From the NCBI GenBank assembly GCA_029207755.1, contig JARCOQ010000001.1:94057640-94121639 (forward strand): DNA of 64,000 nt. The letters are read 5' to 3'. Below the pieces are notes generated by a model. That model made no database searches, was not told the DNA's origin, and saw only the letters and a program-made list of their open reading frames with translations. The DNA is from Chamaea fasciata. Taxonomy: Eukaryota > Chordata > Aves > Passeriformes > Sylviidae. Position numbers and translations under genes: made by a program. Each line of letters opens with the position of its first letter. Position 1 is the stretch's first letter. Shown here in pieces: positions 50,765 to 63,023 of the stretch.

Positions 50765-52529
50765 TTGATTACAGTTCTAACTTCTTGACACCTAGGTTGC
50801 TTGCTACCTGTCAAAGCTTGGGAAATTCAACTTTAAAGAGTTTACCTGAAGAAAGTACTCATTCCTAATTTAAATTACATGTATTCATTCTTATAGTGTA
50901 ATTTGACGTTCTCAGGTTTAGGTATTTTGATGGTTTTTGTCTGGTTAATTGGGGGGTCATTTGGGATTTTTTTACCCACTATATCATAGACAAGCTTAAA
51001 CATAAAGTACTTTTATCAACATTTCCTTCTCAAGCACTGTCTCTACCAGCTTCAGTAATGATAGAATATAATTGGAATAAGCTATCAATAATGCATATTA
51101 TCTGTATTTTTAGACATTTAAAGGTTAAATGACTTATTTCCTTTGTTCATTTTAATTTTAATAGTGCCATTGTGGCTGTTCTTGTTTTCTCTGGTTTTTG
51201 ATTGTGCTGCAGACCTACCATGTTGAATTTATACACCTTTTTCAGACATATATCTCCACTTGCATGCCTCAATTGTGTGCCTTTATGCTCAGAAGTGAAC
51301 TCAAACTGTCTCTGTGTTGACTGGTTCACAAAAGTCTGTTCTGTAGCAAAACTGCATTTTCTCCCTTGCATTTGTATAAGTAATAGTAAAATTACCTTCC
51401 AATTTACTATGCCTCTATATAATTTTGTTGTTAAATACTGCTATAGGATCTGTCTGCTGCTCTAGTTCTATGCTTATCCATCTCCTAGTGTTGTTATAAA
51501 AGTTCACTTTTTCAGGGGCTGGAATACTGACACTCACAATGCTTATGTTTATTCTGAATGATCAAATGAGTTATACCTTGATTAAACATTGCTTATACCT
51601 ACTAATGACTAAGAAACAGGAGAAGAACCTCTGATATTAAAAATTGCTGGCTACAACTGGAGTTATTTATGAGATACACACACTCAGACACCGGTTTATC
51701 CTTTCAGCTGCAGGAATTTCATAAGTCCAGGGAAAAAAGACAAAGGAGCATAAAAAACTTGTAATTCTATTCTGGAGTTATCATCCATACCATGAATGAG
51801 AAAGAGTAATCTCTCTTCAGTGAACTTGAAATGCTAACCAGGACCATTTACTCACCAAGTGTTTTGTAGGTATTTATGGTCCCTCATCAGCAAACCAACA
51901 TTTTGAGAACATTATATTATGGCTACTCCCACAGTATTTTCTGTGTATCATTAAGATACATCTCAACTCTTCTTAATCATCTATGATATAAATTTAGGAG
52001 CTGATACCATGTTAGAAAAAGCAGCTAGTCAGAGAACCAGAGTTCTGCTCTGGTTTCAAAACTCCTGGGGCAGGCAAGTTCTTGTGTGCACATGGATTCT
52101 GTGGATTAACTCAGGCAAATCAACTGGATCAGAAATAAAGCAAGTCAAAAAAATAGTTTTCTTTGGACAAAATCCACACAATTTTATTTATGTGTTTTCA
52201 CTAACACATTAATACTGCACCTGAAGGAGATACTGCACATCCAGTGCTGCTAAATATCTTCAAATGTAAAATCAAAGTCCATCCAAGTCATATATACAGT
52301 AAAAAAAAACATAAACACTATACTTTGCAGCATCATAGCATTATACCAGCTCTTGTAGGGATGTAGAGCTGCAATTTTATGTATCATGTACACTAAAAAC
52401 CAGAAGAAATCTTAGCCCACTGTTCTGTTTTAGCCAAATTTTAGAAAATATTTGGTGAAAATTCTCTGTAAAATTGATACTGTAATATTCCTGTCCACCC
52501 TATATTTGTGCAGCACTCAGCAGCTACTC

Positions 52530-52692
52530 CTTGTTTTGATCGGAAAAGACCTTTAAGATCATCAAGCTGAACTATAAACCTAACACTGTGAATCCGCTAC
52601 TAATCCTTGTTCCTGAGTACCACATCTATATATCTTGTAAATTCTTCCAGACTTGGTGGCTCAACCATTTGCCTGGAAAGCCTGTAATCCTC
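52530..52692 (-). mobile_element. CR1 3'-end fragment
   Basis: A reverse-oriented CR1 piece. It reads GGAAAAGACCTTTAAGATCATCAAG, then CTATAAACCTAACACTGTGAATCC, TACCACATCTATATATCTT, CTTCCAGACTTGGTGGCTCAACCATTTGCCTGG, AAAGCCTGTAAT. This is the order seen in minus-strand CR1 copies whose tail reads 'GACCTTTAAGATCATCGAGTCCAACCATAAACC'. It belongs to a different subfamily from the copies at 4020 and 57793. The outermost tail repeat is lost or too diverged to see. Confidence 0.9.
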
Positions 52693-55644
52693 CATTTAAA
52701 TCCATGTTACCTCTTAAGTACGGTAAATCTAAGATGACAGAAAAATGACACATTTTTTCTAAAATGAGCAATTTTTGAAATTCTGTAATAGAAAGGAGAA
52801 TCAATTCAATAAGAGAAACAATCTATTAGGCAATGACTATGAACAAAGAGAATCATGAGGCATTGAGCAAGGCATTCTAAAAGACAGAAGAAAGCCTTTA
52901 ATATTTTTATTAATAGACTATAAAGGAAAATCACTCCCATTACAAGCCTTTTTGTATTTCTGCTAAAATGTAAGCATCCTTCAATGTGTTACAAAGACTA
53001 TTGCCCTGCTGGGGTTTTGTAAGGACCTACTGATTCTTGTGTGACTAGTCTATGTAATTTAAAAATATAAGAGCATTACATAACAGAAAGGGGAAAGACA
53101 AATAAGGGATATCAGTACTCAGAAAGCTTTCGATGTGCACACAAAGTCAGAGTTTAACAAGTACACATTGTAACTCAGAAGAATTTTTGTCTTTAGTGCA
53201 TTACAGTGGTGGAATGTGCCACTGAAGTTGAAGGAATTACGAAATGCATGAATCTAGGCTCTTCCAACATTGAGGTTTCCTTTTTATCAGGCCTACCATC
53301 TCAGATTCATTGCAGACATGATTAAGGAGGGAGGTGTGCTCACTTTCTTGTTGAAATCTTAAAGTCTATCTTAATGCTTACCTGCAACACTTCTCCCTCA
53401 CCTTTGAAATGTCACATACAATTATAATTTACTTTCTTACAGGGAAGATATCCAGGGACATTCCCTTCAGAACTTGTAGTATAAATCCAGATAATACTTG
53501 TAGTATAATCCAGATAATGGGAACTTTATATGGGTAACAGAGAAATCTGTCTGAAAAGAAGCTTTTGAAAAGTTATACTCTGGAAAACAGCTGATGGTTT
53601 GGAGTGAACTGAGAAAACAGAGAAGATACTTTAAAAGAGGGCTTTCCAATATATCATAAATAGTAGGTTTGCCAAAAAGTCACCAGTTTTGCCTACCAAA
53701 TGTTGATTTGTCACTCTGTGCTATGTCTACATGCATTCTAGACAAAGAAACAAAAAAATGGCTTTGAGTAACGGTAGTAAAAACCTTGCATATACACTTC
53801 TGGGAAAAATCAGCGCATCAGAATTGGGCCACGCTATAATCCTGAATGGAAGGTAGAAGAAAAAAAAATCTTTTTGTATAACTTAAACCTGAGTTAAGAC
53901 TAGCTCTCTGTGATCTCCCCATAGTGGAAAAATTTGGTTGCACTGCAAAAACAAGTTTTGGTACAGCATTAGTATCTATTCAAAGAACATGAAGCAAATT
54001 TTAGTTATCTCAGGTGTTCAAAACAGTCTTCAAATCTTTGAAGACATTCTTCGTAATGAAACCAGACATTTCCAGCTTACTATTTGCCCAATTTCTTCAG
54101 GCTTAGTTAATAAAGGTCTCATGTACAATAAATATCTGTATAATAATATAGCACCTGAAAATGCTTCAAGATTGATTTATGGAATGAAAAGAATTGTTAT
54201 TTTATGAGCAAAAAAATGAAAGAGACTGATGTCCCTATAAAGGGAATCTTGCAAAATTAACATATACACTTGTAAGGAGAAAAGAAAAGCTACAAACTCT
54301 GCCCCCATTTTCCATTTTGCTCTCAGCATAGAACAATAGGAACTCGAGCTGGTCGTTGCAGAGCTTATTCTCCTTTTGAAAATGCTGCCATACAATAGAA
54401 TAGGATCTGAAGAGCCACAGGTTTTTTGCACCTATGGGCATTCAGAGAAGAAGGGGAATTAGAAAACATCTGTTTCATGGTCTGCACAGATTTTTGTCTT
54501 TCCAATGGGCACTGTTATGCTCACAAGAGAAGCACTTAAACAGTTTCCATTCAGCTGGATGGATTGTTTCATGTTACTCCATGTCATCCTGGCATCCAAC
54601 CCAATTGTCATTCTGACATGATAAAGCAGATGCCCCAAATTTCATATGTGATGAAACCTTTTTCAGCAGCTGTGAATCAAATGCTTACAAGAAAAGTAAG
54701 TCTAATAAGCGCCTCCAGGTTATTTTCAAATTAAGACATTCAAATCAAATGTTTTCAATATTGTCAATCTTTGCACAAGTAACTGATTTCAGCACAGGCT
54801 GAAAGGATTTCCTCATGCATTCAAGAACATGCTGGGAAGGGAAAAATATCTTGAAAAAAGAAGTTAAAGTATCAATAACTGCTGCCTCTTTTCAAAATAC
54901 AATATTCTATCTAGACATAGCAACTAAATAGAGAAAAAAAATGGGGTGAAAAACCTGTCCCTAGTTAATTGCATTGTCTAGATTTACTTCTTCTAGCCTG
55001 ACATCTCACACTGCCAACCCGCAGTCATTTACCTCTAGCTGTATACATTTTCATCAGACAGTGGTATGTACTCTTGTAAATATAAACACTCCAGTCCAAC
55101 AACTTCTAAACTGTCTCTTTCGAACTTTTGTAGCCAGGAAAGAAAACACCAACAAATACTGAAGCACTTATCAGCAAGGATGACATACAACCTACCTGTC
55201 AATCAGTCAGTGGAGAGCCATGAAATACGTGCCACGTCTTCCTGAGAGAGCCTTGCTCCTCATTTCTTCAAAAACATACTAAAGGAAAGAGAAACAATTA
55301 TATGAAAAATGTTGTGAGTTAGTAGCCACTTATCAGCACTGAATTTCAGAATCATAAATTTGCACCCCCTAGGTTTCTTTGAAAATGTGTGTTGAAAAGT
55401 CTTGTCAGTGAACACACTGCTGAATGAGACTAAGAATCTCTGTCTTTAATGGAAGTCATGAAAACCATTTCCTCATTTCCTCAGAAGTGAGGCTAGTGAT
55501 GCCACACTGGGCAATAAAAAAAATTTTTAAAAATTGCATTCTAATTTTCTGAGATTTGCTCTTATTTCAACATTAGAAAATATAAGCATGGGGAAAGAAT
55601 TTACGATTACATACATTCAGCTACATATAAATAAAGATATGGAA
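52693..55644. other. Unique non-coding sequence, no gene seen
   Basis: AT-rich DNA containing the 24-bp tandem duplication at 53472-53518. No other recognisable element or exon. Confidence 0.5.
53472..53518. repeat. 24-bp imperfect tandem duplication
   Basis: ACTTGTAGTATAAATCCAGATAAT (53472-53495) is followed directly by a copy with one deleted A (53496-53518). Confidence 0.95.
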
Positions 55645-55945
55645 GAGTGGTGATTTTGGCTGTGGTGACTTGTATGGGACTTTGTTTTGGATTTGTGCTG
55701 AACACAGGGTTGATAACACAAGAATGTTTTTGTTATACCTGAGCAGTGCTTACATAGCATCAAGGCTTTTTCTGCATCTCACCAGACCCCACCAGCAAGG
55801 AGGGTGTGGGTGCCCAAGAATTTTGGAGGAGACACAGCCAGGGCAGCTAACCTCAACTGACAAGGGGATATTTCACACCCTATAACACCGTTCCAGCATA
55901 TAAAGCTGGGGGAGAAAGGAGGAATGGGGAACATTTGGTGTCTTG
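55645..55945 (+). mobile_element. Truncated avian ERV LTR (same family as 63024-63607)
   Basis: The 5' half of a long terminal repeat of an endogenous-retrovirus type, in plus orientation. It starts with a degenerate TGGTGATTTTGGCTG (family start TGTGCTGGTTTTGGCTG). It then reads ATTTGTGCTGAACACAGGGTTGATAACACA, CTGAGCAGTGCTTACATAGCATCAAGGC, GCAGCTAACCTCAACTGAC, and the promoter segment CATATAAAG (55897-55905). The same order, including CAACTGAC and TATATAAAG, is found in the solo LTR at 63024-63607 read on its minus strand. After about 55945 the match is lost, so the R/U5 part is missing. It is more diverged than the other copy. No retroviral coding sequence lies alongside. Confidence 0.85.
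55897..55905 (+). promoter_or_regulatory. LTR TATA box
   Basis: CATATAAAG sits at the position of the TATA box in this LTR family, about 250 bp from the LTR start. It is a relic of the retroviral promoter and probably not active. Confidence 0.6.
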
Positions 55946-57792
55946 AAACAAAGATGTGCTTAATTACACTGGTCAGTGTTATATTTGACAAATGTTATGT
56001 AGGAATATAAACACTTGACACACAGGTCAGACGAAGATGGTAACCACAGGTTGAGTACATACTGTGAAAGACTGGGACTTTTTCAAAGGAGGCCCAAAGA
56101 TCTCGTGAACATTGTGTCAAAAATAGGGGGAGAAATGTCCATACTCTAGAGAATTGCAGAACAAACTTTAATGACGTTCACTTCAGCCCTACTGAGTGAA
56201 TGTTTTTTAGGATTTGGTATTGCAAATGTTCCTCAAAAAAGCACAGGATTCTACATGTGAAAATACATTGGATCAGAATACAAAGGAAGTATTGACCTTA
56301 TAGTTTATTACAGGGAAGGAAAGAATGTTGTTACTTGGGCTGCAGAACACAGTAGATGCCACTGATGTTTCTGTTGTTGTTACCATATGTTTTGGATGAT
56401 GATATGACTAACTCTGAAGTCACAACTGACTTCTCTAATCCCTCACAAAGGATAATAAAATGTAATTGCACCCTACATCATTATATAAAGAGAAAGACAG
56501 CACTTCTTTGCCTGGTTGTTTACTTTTGGTTGCTTATGGGCTCTGTTTTTCAGTTCTTAAAAATACACTGCAGTGGAAATGAAGAAAAACTATTGCATCT
56601 CTGATAAAACCTGAAGTCTTAAGACTTGCCTGAAGTCACAAGGTCCAAGATGACAAGTTAAATTATTGGTTTAATTATTTGGATTTACTCCTTTTAATGT
56701 AACTACAAAATGAAAACTAATCTGAGATTACATATATTTATTTATTTGTTTGTTTGTTTCTTTTTACCATAATGTAGTAAGTAAAATCTCTGGCTTTTAA
56801 GAATATTTTTTGTTTATTCTTGTTTTATCAATGTTTCTTCAAAATAAGTAGATTCATTTTGTAATCTACTCAAGGCAACGAAATTTTATGCATGGATTGA
56901 TTTTTCTTCAGTAATGCAACAAGGGAATTACTGGGTGGCACATTTTACTCATTATTATTCAGGCATTCAAAGTAAATGATTATAATGTTCCATTTCAGTC
57001 CTAAAACATATGTCTTTATTTATGGGTGTCTTAAGCTGTGTTGTGTACTGCAAGTTTTTGGGGTACTGATCTTCAGCCTTGCTGATGATACAATCTGTAA
57101 TGATGGCAATTAAGAAAACAAACTCTAGGACAGTCCAGGGATCATAATTAAAATTATAAATATATATTTAACTTCATTTTGTTGATTCTTGTAAATCATA
57201 GCAGTATTTACAAGATTCCATGTCTCATCATAAATCAATAACATGTTGAAAATACTGCCGTATCACTTACGTTCCAGTTTTAGAAAAAATTGTGCCAGAT
57301 AAAAGGCAAATTGGTCATCAAAATTTTTAATTTCTTTAACACCTCAAAACTTTCATGAATGGAAGTTGATAGGTGCCAGGAGAGGTGCCAGGATGTCCTA
57401 GCATCTATACAGACCTATTCCTCTGGCTGAGCTGCAGTACAGATCTTGAAACCTGATGATATCCTCTGTGCACAAGCAGACCAACTATGCTATGGATTTA
57501 CTATGAACATGATGACTCTCTCTGTAATACTTGTGGAATTGTGCTTTTCAGAATCATCTATCTGACTATGAAGCGCATACAGGCAGGTACTATTGAGAAA
57601 ATCCCAGGTAAAATTATGGTAAAGCCTAGCCAGGAACTAATTTATGTAAGGAACACCAATGTCACTGAAGAGAAAAACTGTGTTCCACGTGAAATGACAG
57701 AGATTTTGTGCCACAAACTCTACAGGAAGGAGATTTGGAGGATAGCTGTGTGTTCACTATTTTCACTCATGGTAATTTTCCAAGAGTTTCAT
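55946..57792. other. Unique non-coding sequence, no gene seen
   Basis: Includes an (ATTT)n(GTTT)n tract at 56733-56760. The plus-strand frame at 57487-57924 (145 codons) reads into antisense CR1 sequence at its end and has no domain, so it is not supported as a gene. Confidence 0.5.
56733..56760. repeat. ATTT/GTTT microsatellite
   Basis: About three TATT-type units followed by four TTTG units. Confidence 0.9.
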
Positions 57793-58602
57793 GTTCACAG
57801 AATTGCAGAATCACAGAATGGCTCTAGTTGGAGGTCATCTTGTTCAACACTCCTGTTCAAACTGAGCCACCTAGAGTGTTTGTCCATGATTGTGTCCAGA
57901 TGGCTTTCGAGTATCCAAGGATAAAGACTCCACAACCTCTCTGGAGAACCCACACTGGTGCTCAGCCAGTCTCACAGCAAAAATGTGCTTTCTGACATTC
58001 AGACTACACCTCTTGTGTCTCAGTTTGTGCCCAGAGCCTCTGGTCCTGTCACTGGGCACTACTGAAAAAGTCTGGCTTCCTCATTTTTGCTCCCTCCCTT
58101 CAGGTATTTATATACATCAGTAAGATTCCCCCTTGAGCCTTGTCCTCTCTAGGCTAAGCAAGCCATCTTGAGCTGAATGTTGTCCAAGATACCAGCAGCC
58201 TTCTTTATAGCAAGGGTACTTCCCTGGCTCATGTTCATCTTGGGGCCCACCAGGACCACCACATCTTTTCCTCCTGAGCTGCTTTCCAGCTGGATGTCCC
58301 CAGCATGTATTCATGCACAGGGTTGTTCCTCCCAGGCACAAGTCTCTGCACTTCTTTTTGAACTTTATGAGGTTCCTTTAAACCCATTTTTTCAGCCTGT
58401 GGAGGTGTCTCATGATACTTCTTTGCCCTATCAGGCACTTCTCCCAGTTTTGCACCATTTGAAAACTTGCTTAGAGCACACTCTGATCATCCAGATCATT
58501 AATGAAGGTATTAAACAGGACTGACTCTTGGAGTACACAGCTAGCTCCAACTGGCCTCCGACTGGACTTTGTACCACACTGCCATTTGTACCACACTGCC
58601 AG
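57793..58602 (-). mobile_element. CR1 LINE fragment, about 0.8 kb
   Basis: The longest minus-strand CR1 copy here. Its outer end at about 57795 reads CACAGAATTGCAGAATCACAGAATGG (the complement of the CR1 tail repeats), then TTGGAGGTCATCTTGTTCAACAC. Further inside come the blocks CTTTCGAGTATCCAAGGATAAAGACTCCACAACCTCTCTGG, AGTAAGATTCCCCCTTGAGCCTTGTCCTCT, CTCATGTTCATCTTGGGGCCCACCAGGACC, GGCACTTCTCCCAGTTTTGCACCATTTGAAAACTTGCT, and AACTGGCCTCCGACTGGACTTTGTACC. This is the typical order of a CR1 subfamily with a longer 3' region. It ends in a 17-bp tandem duplication (58568-58601) that may be the insertion boundary or later slippage. It has no intact ORF. The open frames overlapping it are antisense or frame shadows. 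Confidence 0.93.
58568..58601. repeat. Perfect 17-bp tandem duplication
   Basis: TTTGTACCACACTGCCA is present twice without mismatch (58568-58584, 58585-58601), at the 5' edge of the CR1 copy. Confidence 0.95.
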
Positions 58603-60223
58603 CTTGGCAATGAAGACACAAAGCAGGGGGACAAAAAGGATATCATTTTCAGTTTCATTATAGTACTGGAGAAAAGGTGCTATCTTGCCTCAGCTATAGC
58701 ATTAGACACAAAGCTGCTTGAAGCAGTGTGTATTAAATCTTCTGCGGAGACCATGAGCATGAATGATTTTCTTTCTAATTTTTTTTTTCTCTGGAGTTTC
58801 AAAACTGTTGTTCCACTCCAAGGACATTGGAAAAGCCAACATCCAGTAATTCCACTGGTCGTGTCAAAAGAAGTGCAGTATCATATTGCAGTGTGACATG
58901 CTGTATCCTTTCCTATGTGCCTAGAAGTCCTTGCAGAGAAAAATGGGCAGTAGTCCTGCTTGGGGCAGGTCCATGTGGCCTGAGCATGTGTATGTAGACA
59001 GTGAATGTGAGGCCTCACTGAAATCAATGTATCCTCCTGAGGCTCTCCAGTTTCAGAAAATTGGACTTCAATACTGAACTCTGAAGGAAAGGCTGTATGT
59101 TTGAATAGCCAGGGCAGTGCTCTTTATTATAAAAAAAGCTAGAGGAAATCTCACTAGGAGTAAAATGCATTTAAATTATTTAAAAATACAGAAATGTTTT
59201 TGTCACTTGCATGTTCAAACATTGCGTAGTTTATCCAATATTACAAAAAAAAATACAGAGACTGTGCAAAAAAATTTCTCTGGGCACTGATCTTTGAGGG
59301 TTATAAGAACATGCTTAATTAATCACTATGAGTAACTCATGGTGCATTAAAATGAAGTATATGTTTAAGACTTTGCGTTACAACATCCTGGGGCAGAAGA
59401 CCATTCTCCCTCAAATGATCCAGAGAGGTTAGAGGGAGTGTGGAAGAAAACAAACTGTGAGTTTTCCCCCTACTTTGTAATCACATTTGTGCATTGGTTT
59501 TGTTGGAATTAGATACTGTATGAAAAAAGAGAGGAGACAGTAAATTGACAATAAAAATGTATGTCTCCAAAACTGGTGGAGTAAAAGGGGTATGATATCA
59601 CTGGCAAGTCAGTCTTATTGCATACAAGGAGACAGAATGCAAACATTACAAAGACAAGAAACTTTCTCCTACCAGGAAGTGCTGTCTGGCTGCCTCTCCT
59701 CTTAACACTATTGATTATGCTCCCCAAAGGTCATAAATTACTGGAAGAGTTATTTTTAAGAATATTTGCTGAGCCTGACCTGTCAAGAGAGGTTAATCTA
59801 ATGACTTTCCTAGCTTCAGTCTGCAGTAAGCTAAAGCAGGATTTCTTCTCAACTGCTGTTAAAAGCTCTCACGTCTTCCAGATTCATCCCAACTTGTTAT
59901 TAAAAGATATAAATGAGTCAGTTCGCAAAGTGGTTAAACTCCTCTACACAGAGGCCAGAACAAGGGCACTGAGCAGCTCTTAGTGAAAAGAGAGTGCGTG
60001 TCTCACCATAGCAAAGCAGTATATTTCTTTGCAAGGGGCAGCTCTACACCAAAAAAAACCCAAAAAATCAAATAACAAAATAACAACCAAAAACTCAAAT
60101 GTTTGCTTTCACCCAGAGGTATATTTTTAAACAAATATCTCTGGGGGAAAACGTTTATTGAGGAAAAATGGAGGGAAAGAGTCCCCTTTGTCATAATGGA
60201 GTGATTAGTTTATACCTATTTCC
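58603..60223. other. Unique non-coding sequence with one protein-like frame
   Basis: AT-rich unique DNA. It includes the open frame at 59717-59983 described separately, and an A/C-rich run around 60049-60090 (AAAAAAAACCCAAAAAATCAAA). No repeat family was recognised. Confidence 0.5.
59717..59983 (+). other. Unidentified protein-like open frame, 88 codons
   Basis: The frame is open from about 59618 (non-ATG), and the first ATG is at 59717. The predicted product has several amphipathic Leu/Val/Lys-rich helices and acidic-basic alternation of the kind found in helical-repeat proteins. An in-frame TAG closes it at 59981-59983. There is a weak acceptor-like CTCCCCAAAG just before 59730 and no donor, so if real it would be a terminal exon or a fragment of a retrocopy. 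I do not recognise any family, and chance is the likeliest explanation. Confidence 0.15.
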
Positions 60224-60330
60224 CCTTGTATTTTGTTTGTTTGTGGGGTTATTGGGTGGTTTGTTTTGTTTTTTGTTTTGTTTTGCTTGAGGGTTTTTTG
60301 GTTGTTTGGGGGTTTTTTTGTTTGGGGGCA
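60224..60330. repeat. G/T-rich low-complexity tract
   Basis: Built of TTTG, TTGGG and TTTTG units with almost no A or C on the plus strand. Its composition matches 44571-44659, and it gives rise to the Phe/Val/Trp-rich or Lys/Asn/Gln-rich frames seen here on either strand. Confidence 0.85.
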
Positions 60331-61649
60331 TTTTTTGATATCTCAAATGTACAGAAATTTTGGGAAATTCACATTGCTTCATTATCTAAATACTTACACA
60401 GAAAGGGGAGACAAAGAAAAAACTTTTAAAAAGAATAGGAAAAAATGAGAAAGAGATATTTTTTACTCTTGGCTATTTTGCCACAAGCAGGTAATACTTT
60501 CCTGACTCCAATGGTTTTAACTGATATATATACTTCTACAGGACAGCCCTTAGTATTTCAGAAAGAAGAGGGTAGATTTATAAAGGAAGGAGAAAGGACA
60601 AAGTGAATCTTTCACAGAAAGAATTAACAGAGGTGAGGTGCAGTAATGCTGGATTAGGATGCAATATATACTGTAGACACACAAAGAAGGAAAATACCCC
60701 AGCAAACTGCCTTGCCACACTAGCCTGCTCTGTGTCCAGACCTGCTGATACATCAGAAAGGTCTTGTCAACCAAAGGCACAGTGCTAGACATGGCTTAAG
60801 AACCTTTAAACATGTTTGCATCGTCCAGTTCTGCAACAATCCCAGGCATCACTAAACAGTGTGTTGGAATTCACAAAAAATAAAAGTGCAACTTTAAAGG
60901 CTGCATGAGTGCTGCTCAGTTCTATTTCCACTTTGATTTTTTTTCTTTCATACTTGGAGGCAGTTCAGATTAATTTTACTGCAGTTGAAAATCATGCAAA
61001 TATAGTTTAGAAGGAGGCATTTAATTCTTTATTGCTTTTGCACACAACACAAATAGCACCTCCAGTACTAACACAGCTAAGTGTTTTTAGTGTTATTCCA
61101 CTATACAGTACATCACAATGTTAATTTTCCACATTACTTTATTTCTTCTCTAACCCATATTTTACAACAGAGAAAACAAACTGCTTGTAATTACACTGCA
61201 TGCCAGGACAAATTAAGTAAACATGCATTTTAATGCTTTTGGCTGTTAGGGTGAGAAACAAAGGGCTCTGGTTAAGGTCAATATTAGAGTTATGCAATTG
61301 CTCTGGGATACAAAAGACAAATGCCAGTGATTGAACATTGGTGAAACGGAAACTGTCCATTCTGTGCAGTGTTTCTGAACTCCTGAAAATAATATGTTCT
61401 GCTGAGGTGAGGTCAGTTCTTTGTTTTCATTTTCTATCTGGATAACACTAATACCAATAATAAATAACAATAATAAACTAATGGGAAAATCTATTGTGTC
61501 ATTTGTAGAGTGATAAATCAGCAAAAAGTAAATGAGAGAACGGCTACTGAAGATCAGCCTTGTGTTGTATTTGCTAATGCTACCATCTCAGTACTAGAGG
61601 GTGATACTGATAAAGGTTAACAGCAACTATAGGGGAATCCTAATTTTGC
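60331..61649. other. Unique non-coding sequence, no gene seen
   Basis: AT-rich, with short frames only. No mobile element or RNA gene was recognised. Confidence 0.5.
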
Positions 61650-61705
61650 TCTCACTGATACTGGTGTAAATCTGACTTCAGTGGAATTATACCTCTCTAA
61701 CTAGA
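61650..61705. repeat. Old dispersed repeat, copy 2
   Basis: Reads CTGGTGTAAATCTGACTTCAGTGGAATTATACCTCTC. On the minus strand this matches the core of 31160-31245 (CCACTnAAGTCAGA..ATTTACACCA). The two copies lie in opposite orientation 30 kb apart. This is likely a very old interspersed element whose ends cannot be seen. Confidence 0.5.
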
Positions 61706-63023
61706 AAGCAGACAGTGACCTAATGGCTATATTGTTTGGCCATGGACAATGGGGAGTTTTACGCGTTCTTGCCTTTAATGGTATGGATTAGGCCAGAGGC
61801 ACAACATTCAGAGGCAGATGAAACCTCACGGGAAAGGGTACTCAGACTCATCACCTTTACTCAGCCAGACACAGATACTGGGCTACAGGCTTATGTACAT
61901 CTCTCTTTTAGTGATAAATTAATCTTTCTCACAGAAAAAAGAATATATTTCTGAGACATTGTCTTTGCTAGCAAGAATGCAAGAAGAGCTGAGGTAAAAA
62001 AAAAAAAAAATATCCACAGAGCACATTTCACATGGAGGAGATCATGGAAAGAAATAATACTAAGAAAGAGATAATAGACATTCCCTAGAGGGTGACACCA
62101 GCCCATTTTGTGATGAATGGACATTCAGAACATGGAACAGAAAAAAGTCTCCAGCACAATTTCAAGTAAGAAGTCAAGGATAAATCCTTAAGAATTTGAG
62201 AGGAGATATTCATACAAACCAAGAACTTCTCTAGCTGTATCTCAGAATTGTGAGTGATGTAGCTAAACAGGATGATAAGGGCCAGCCGCAGTCTCTCAGT
62301 GAATGAATTCGTGAATGCTCAGACTACCACTTACATTCCCAGCTCTTGGGAGGTGGAAATATTTCCCCTCCTTGTAATATCATCTACAGCGGAAGTGTCT
62401 CCTTTCCATGAGAGCAAGGATTGCTCATTATTTCAGCACAAGGAGCTCATGCAGGATTGATGAGGGGAAAGGCAGGCCTTTGCTGTCACCCAGCCATACT
62501 CAGTCTCAGCATTTACCAGCACACTCAGCAGCCTCAAGGAGAAGCTGTGCTGGAATAGTTGGTTGGTCCTCCACCTCAAGGCAAGGCTGTATCCCTGCCA
62601 GGACCTAATGTATGAGCAAACCATTTCCAGAGCTAGACAGAGGAGGCCTGTGTTGCTTTTGTCTGGCTCTTTCACTCCTTCCCTCTGCTACACACTTTGG
62701 GATATGTGGGATTGCATAGTCAAAGGCAATGTATTATGGACTAATTCCAGCTCCCAGTCAAATCCAGAAGCCAACTGGTGCACGACTGGTCCTGGCTTAC
62801 AGCAGGGATAATGTTCTGAAATATTTATTTCTATTCTCTTCTGATTTCTCTCTCCCAACTTCTCACATCACCTTAAACCTCACTCTATGGTGTTGATCCA
62901 CATGAACTAAAGAAGGTGGGGTAACTACTTCAAGAGTAAGAGAAGAAGGAAAAGGCTTTTAAAGTGACAATGATAAATACTATATTACATCAATGTGTGG
63001 AAAAGAGCTGGTTGGAAAGAGAT
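61706..63023. other. Unique non-coding sequence, no gene seen
   Basis: A GC-richer patch at 62.40-62.80 kb gives overlapping short frames on both strands with no domain. An A14 run lies near 61998-62011. No gene is supported. Confidence 0.5.

Larger units (their letters stand above)
48429..52529. other. Unique non-coding sequence, no gene seen
   Basis: About 4 kb with a CT/T simple tract at 49232-49262 and a 15-bp tandem duplication at 50735-50764. Open frames of up to 120 codons (48645-49007, minus) have no domain. A GC-rich patch at 48.87-48.99 kb is open on both strands, which is usual for stop-poor composition. No gene is supported. Confidence 0.5.

Noticed and set aside
57487..57924. 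145-codon plus-strand frame
   Set aside because: Its end is antisense CR1 and the rest shows no domain.
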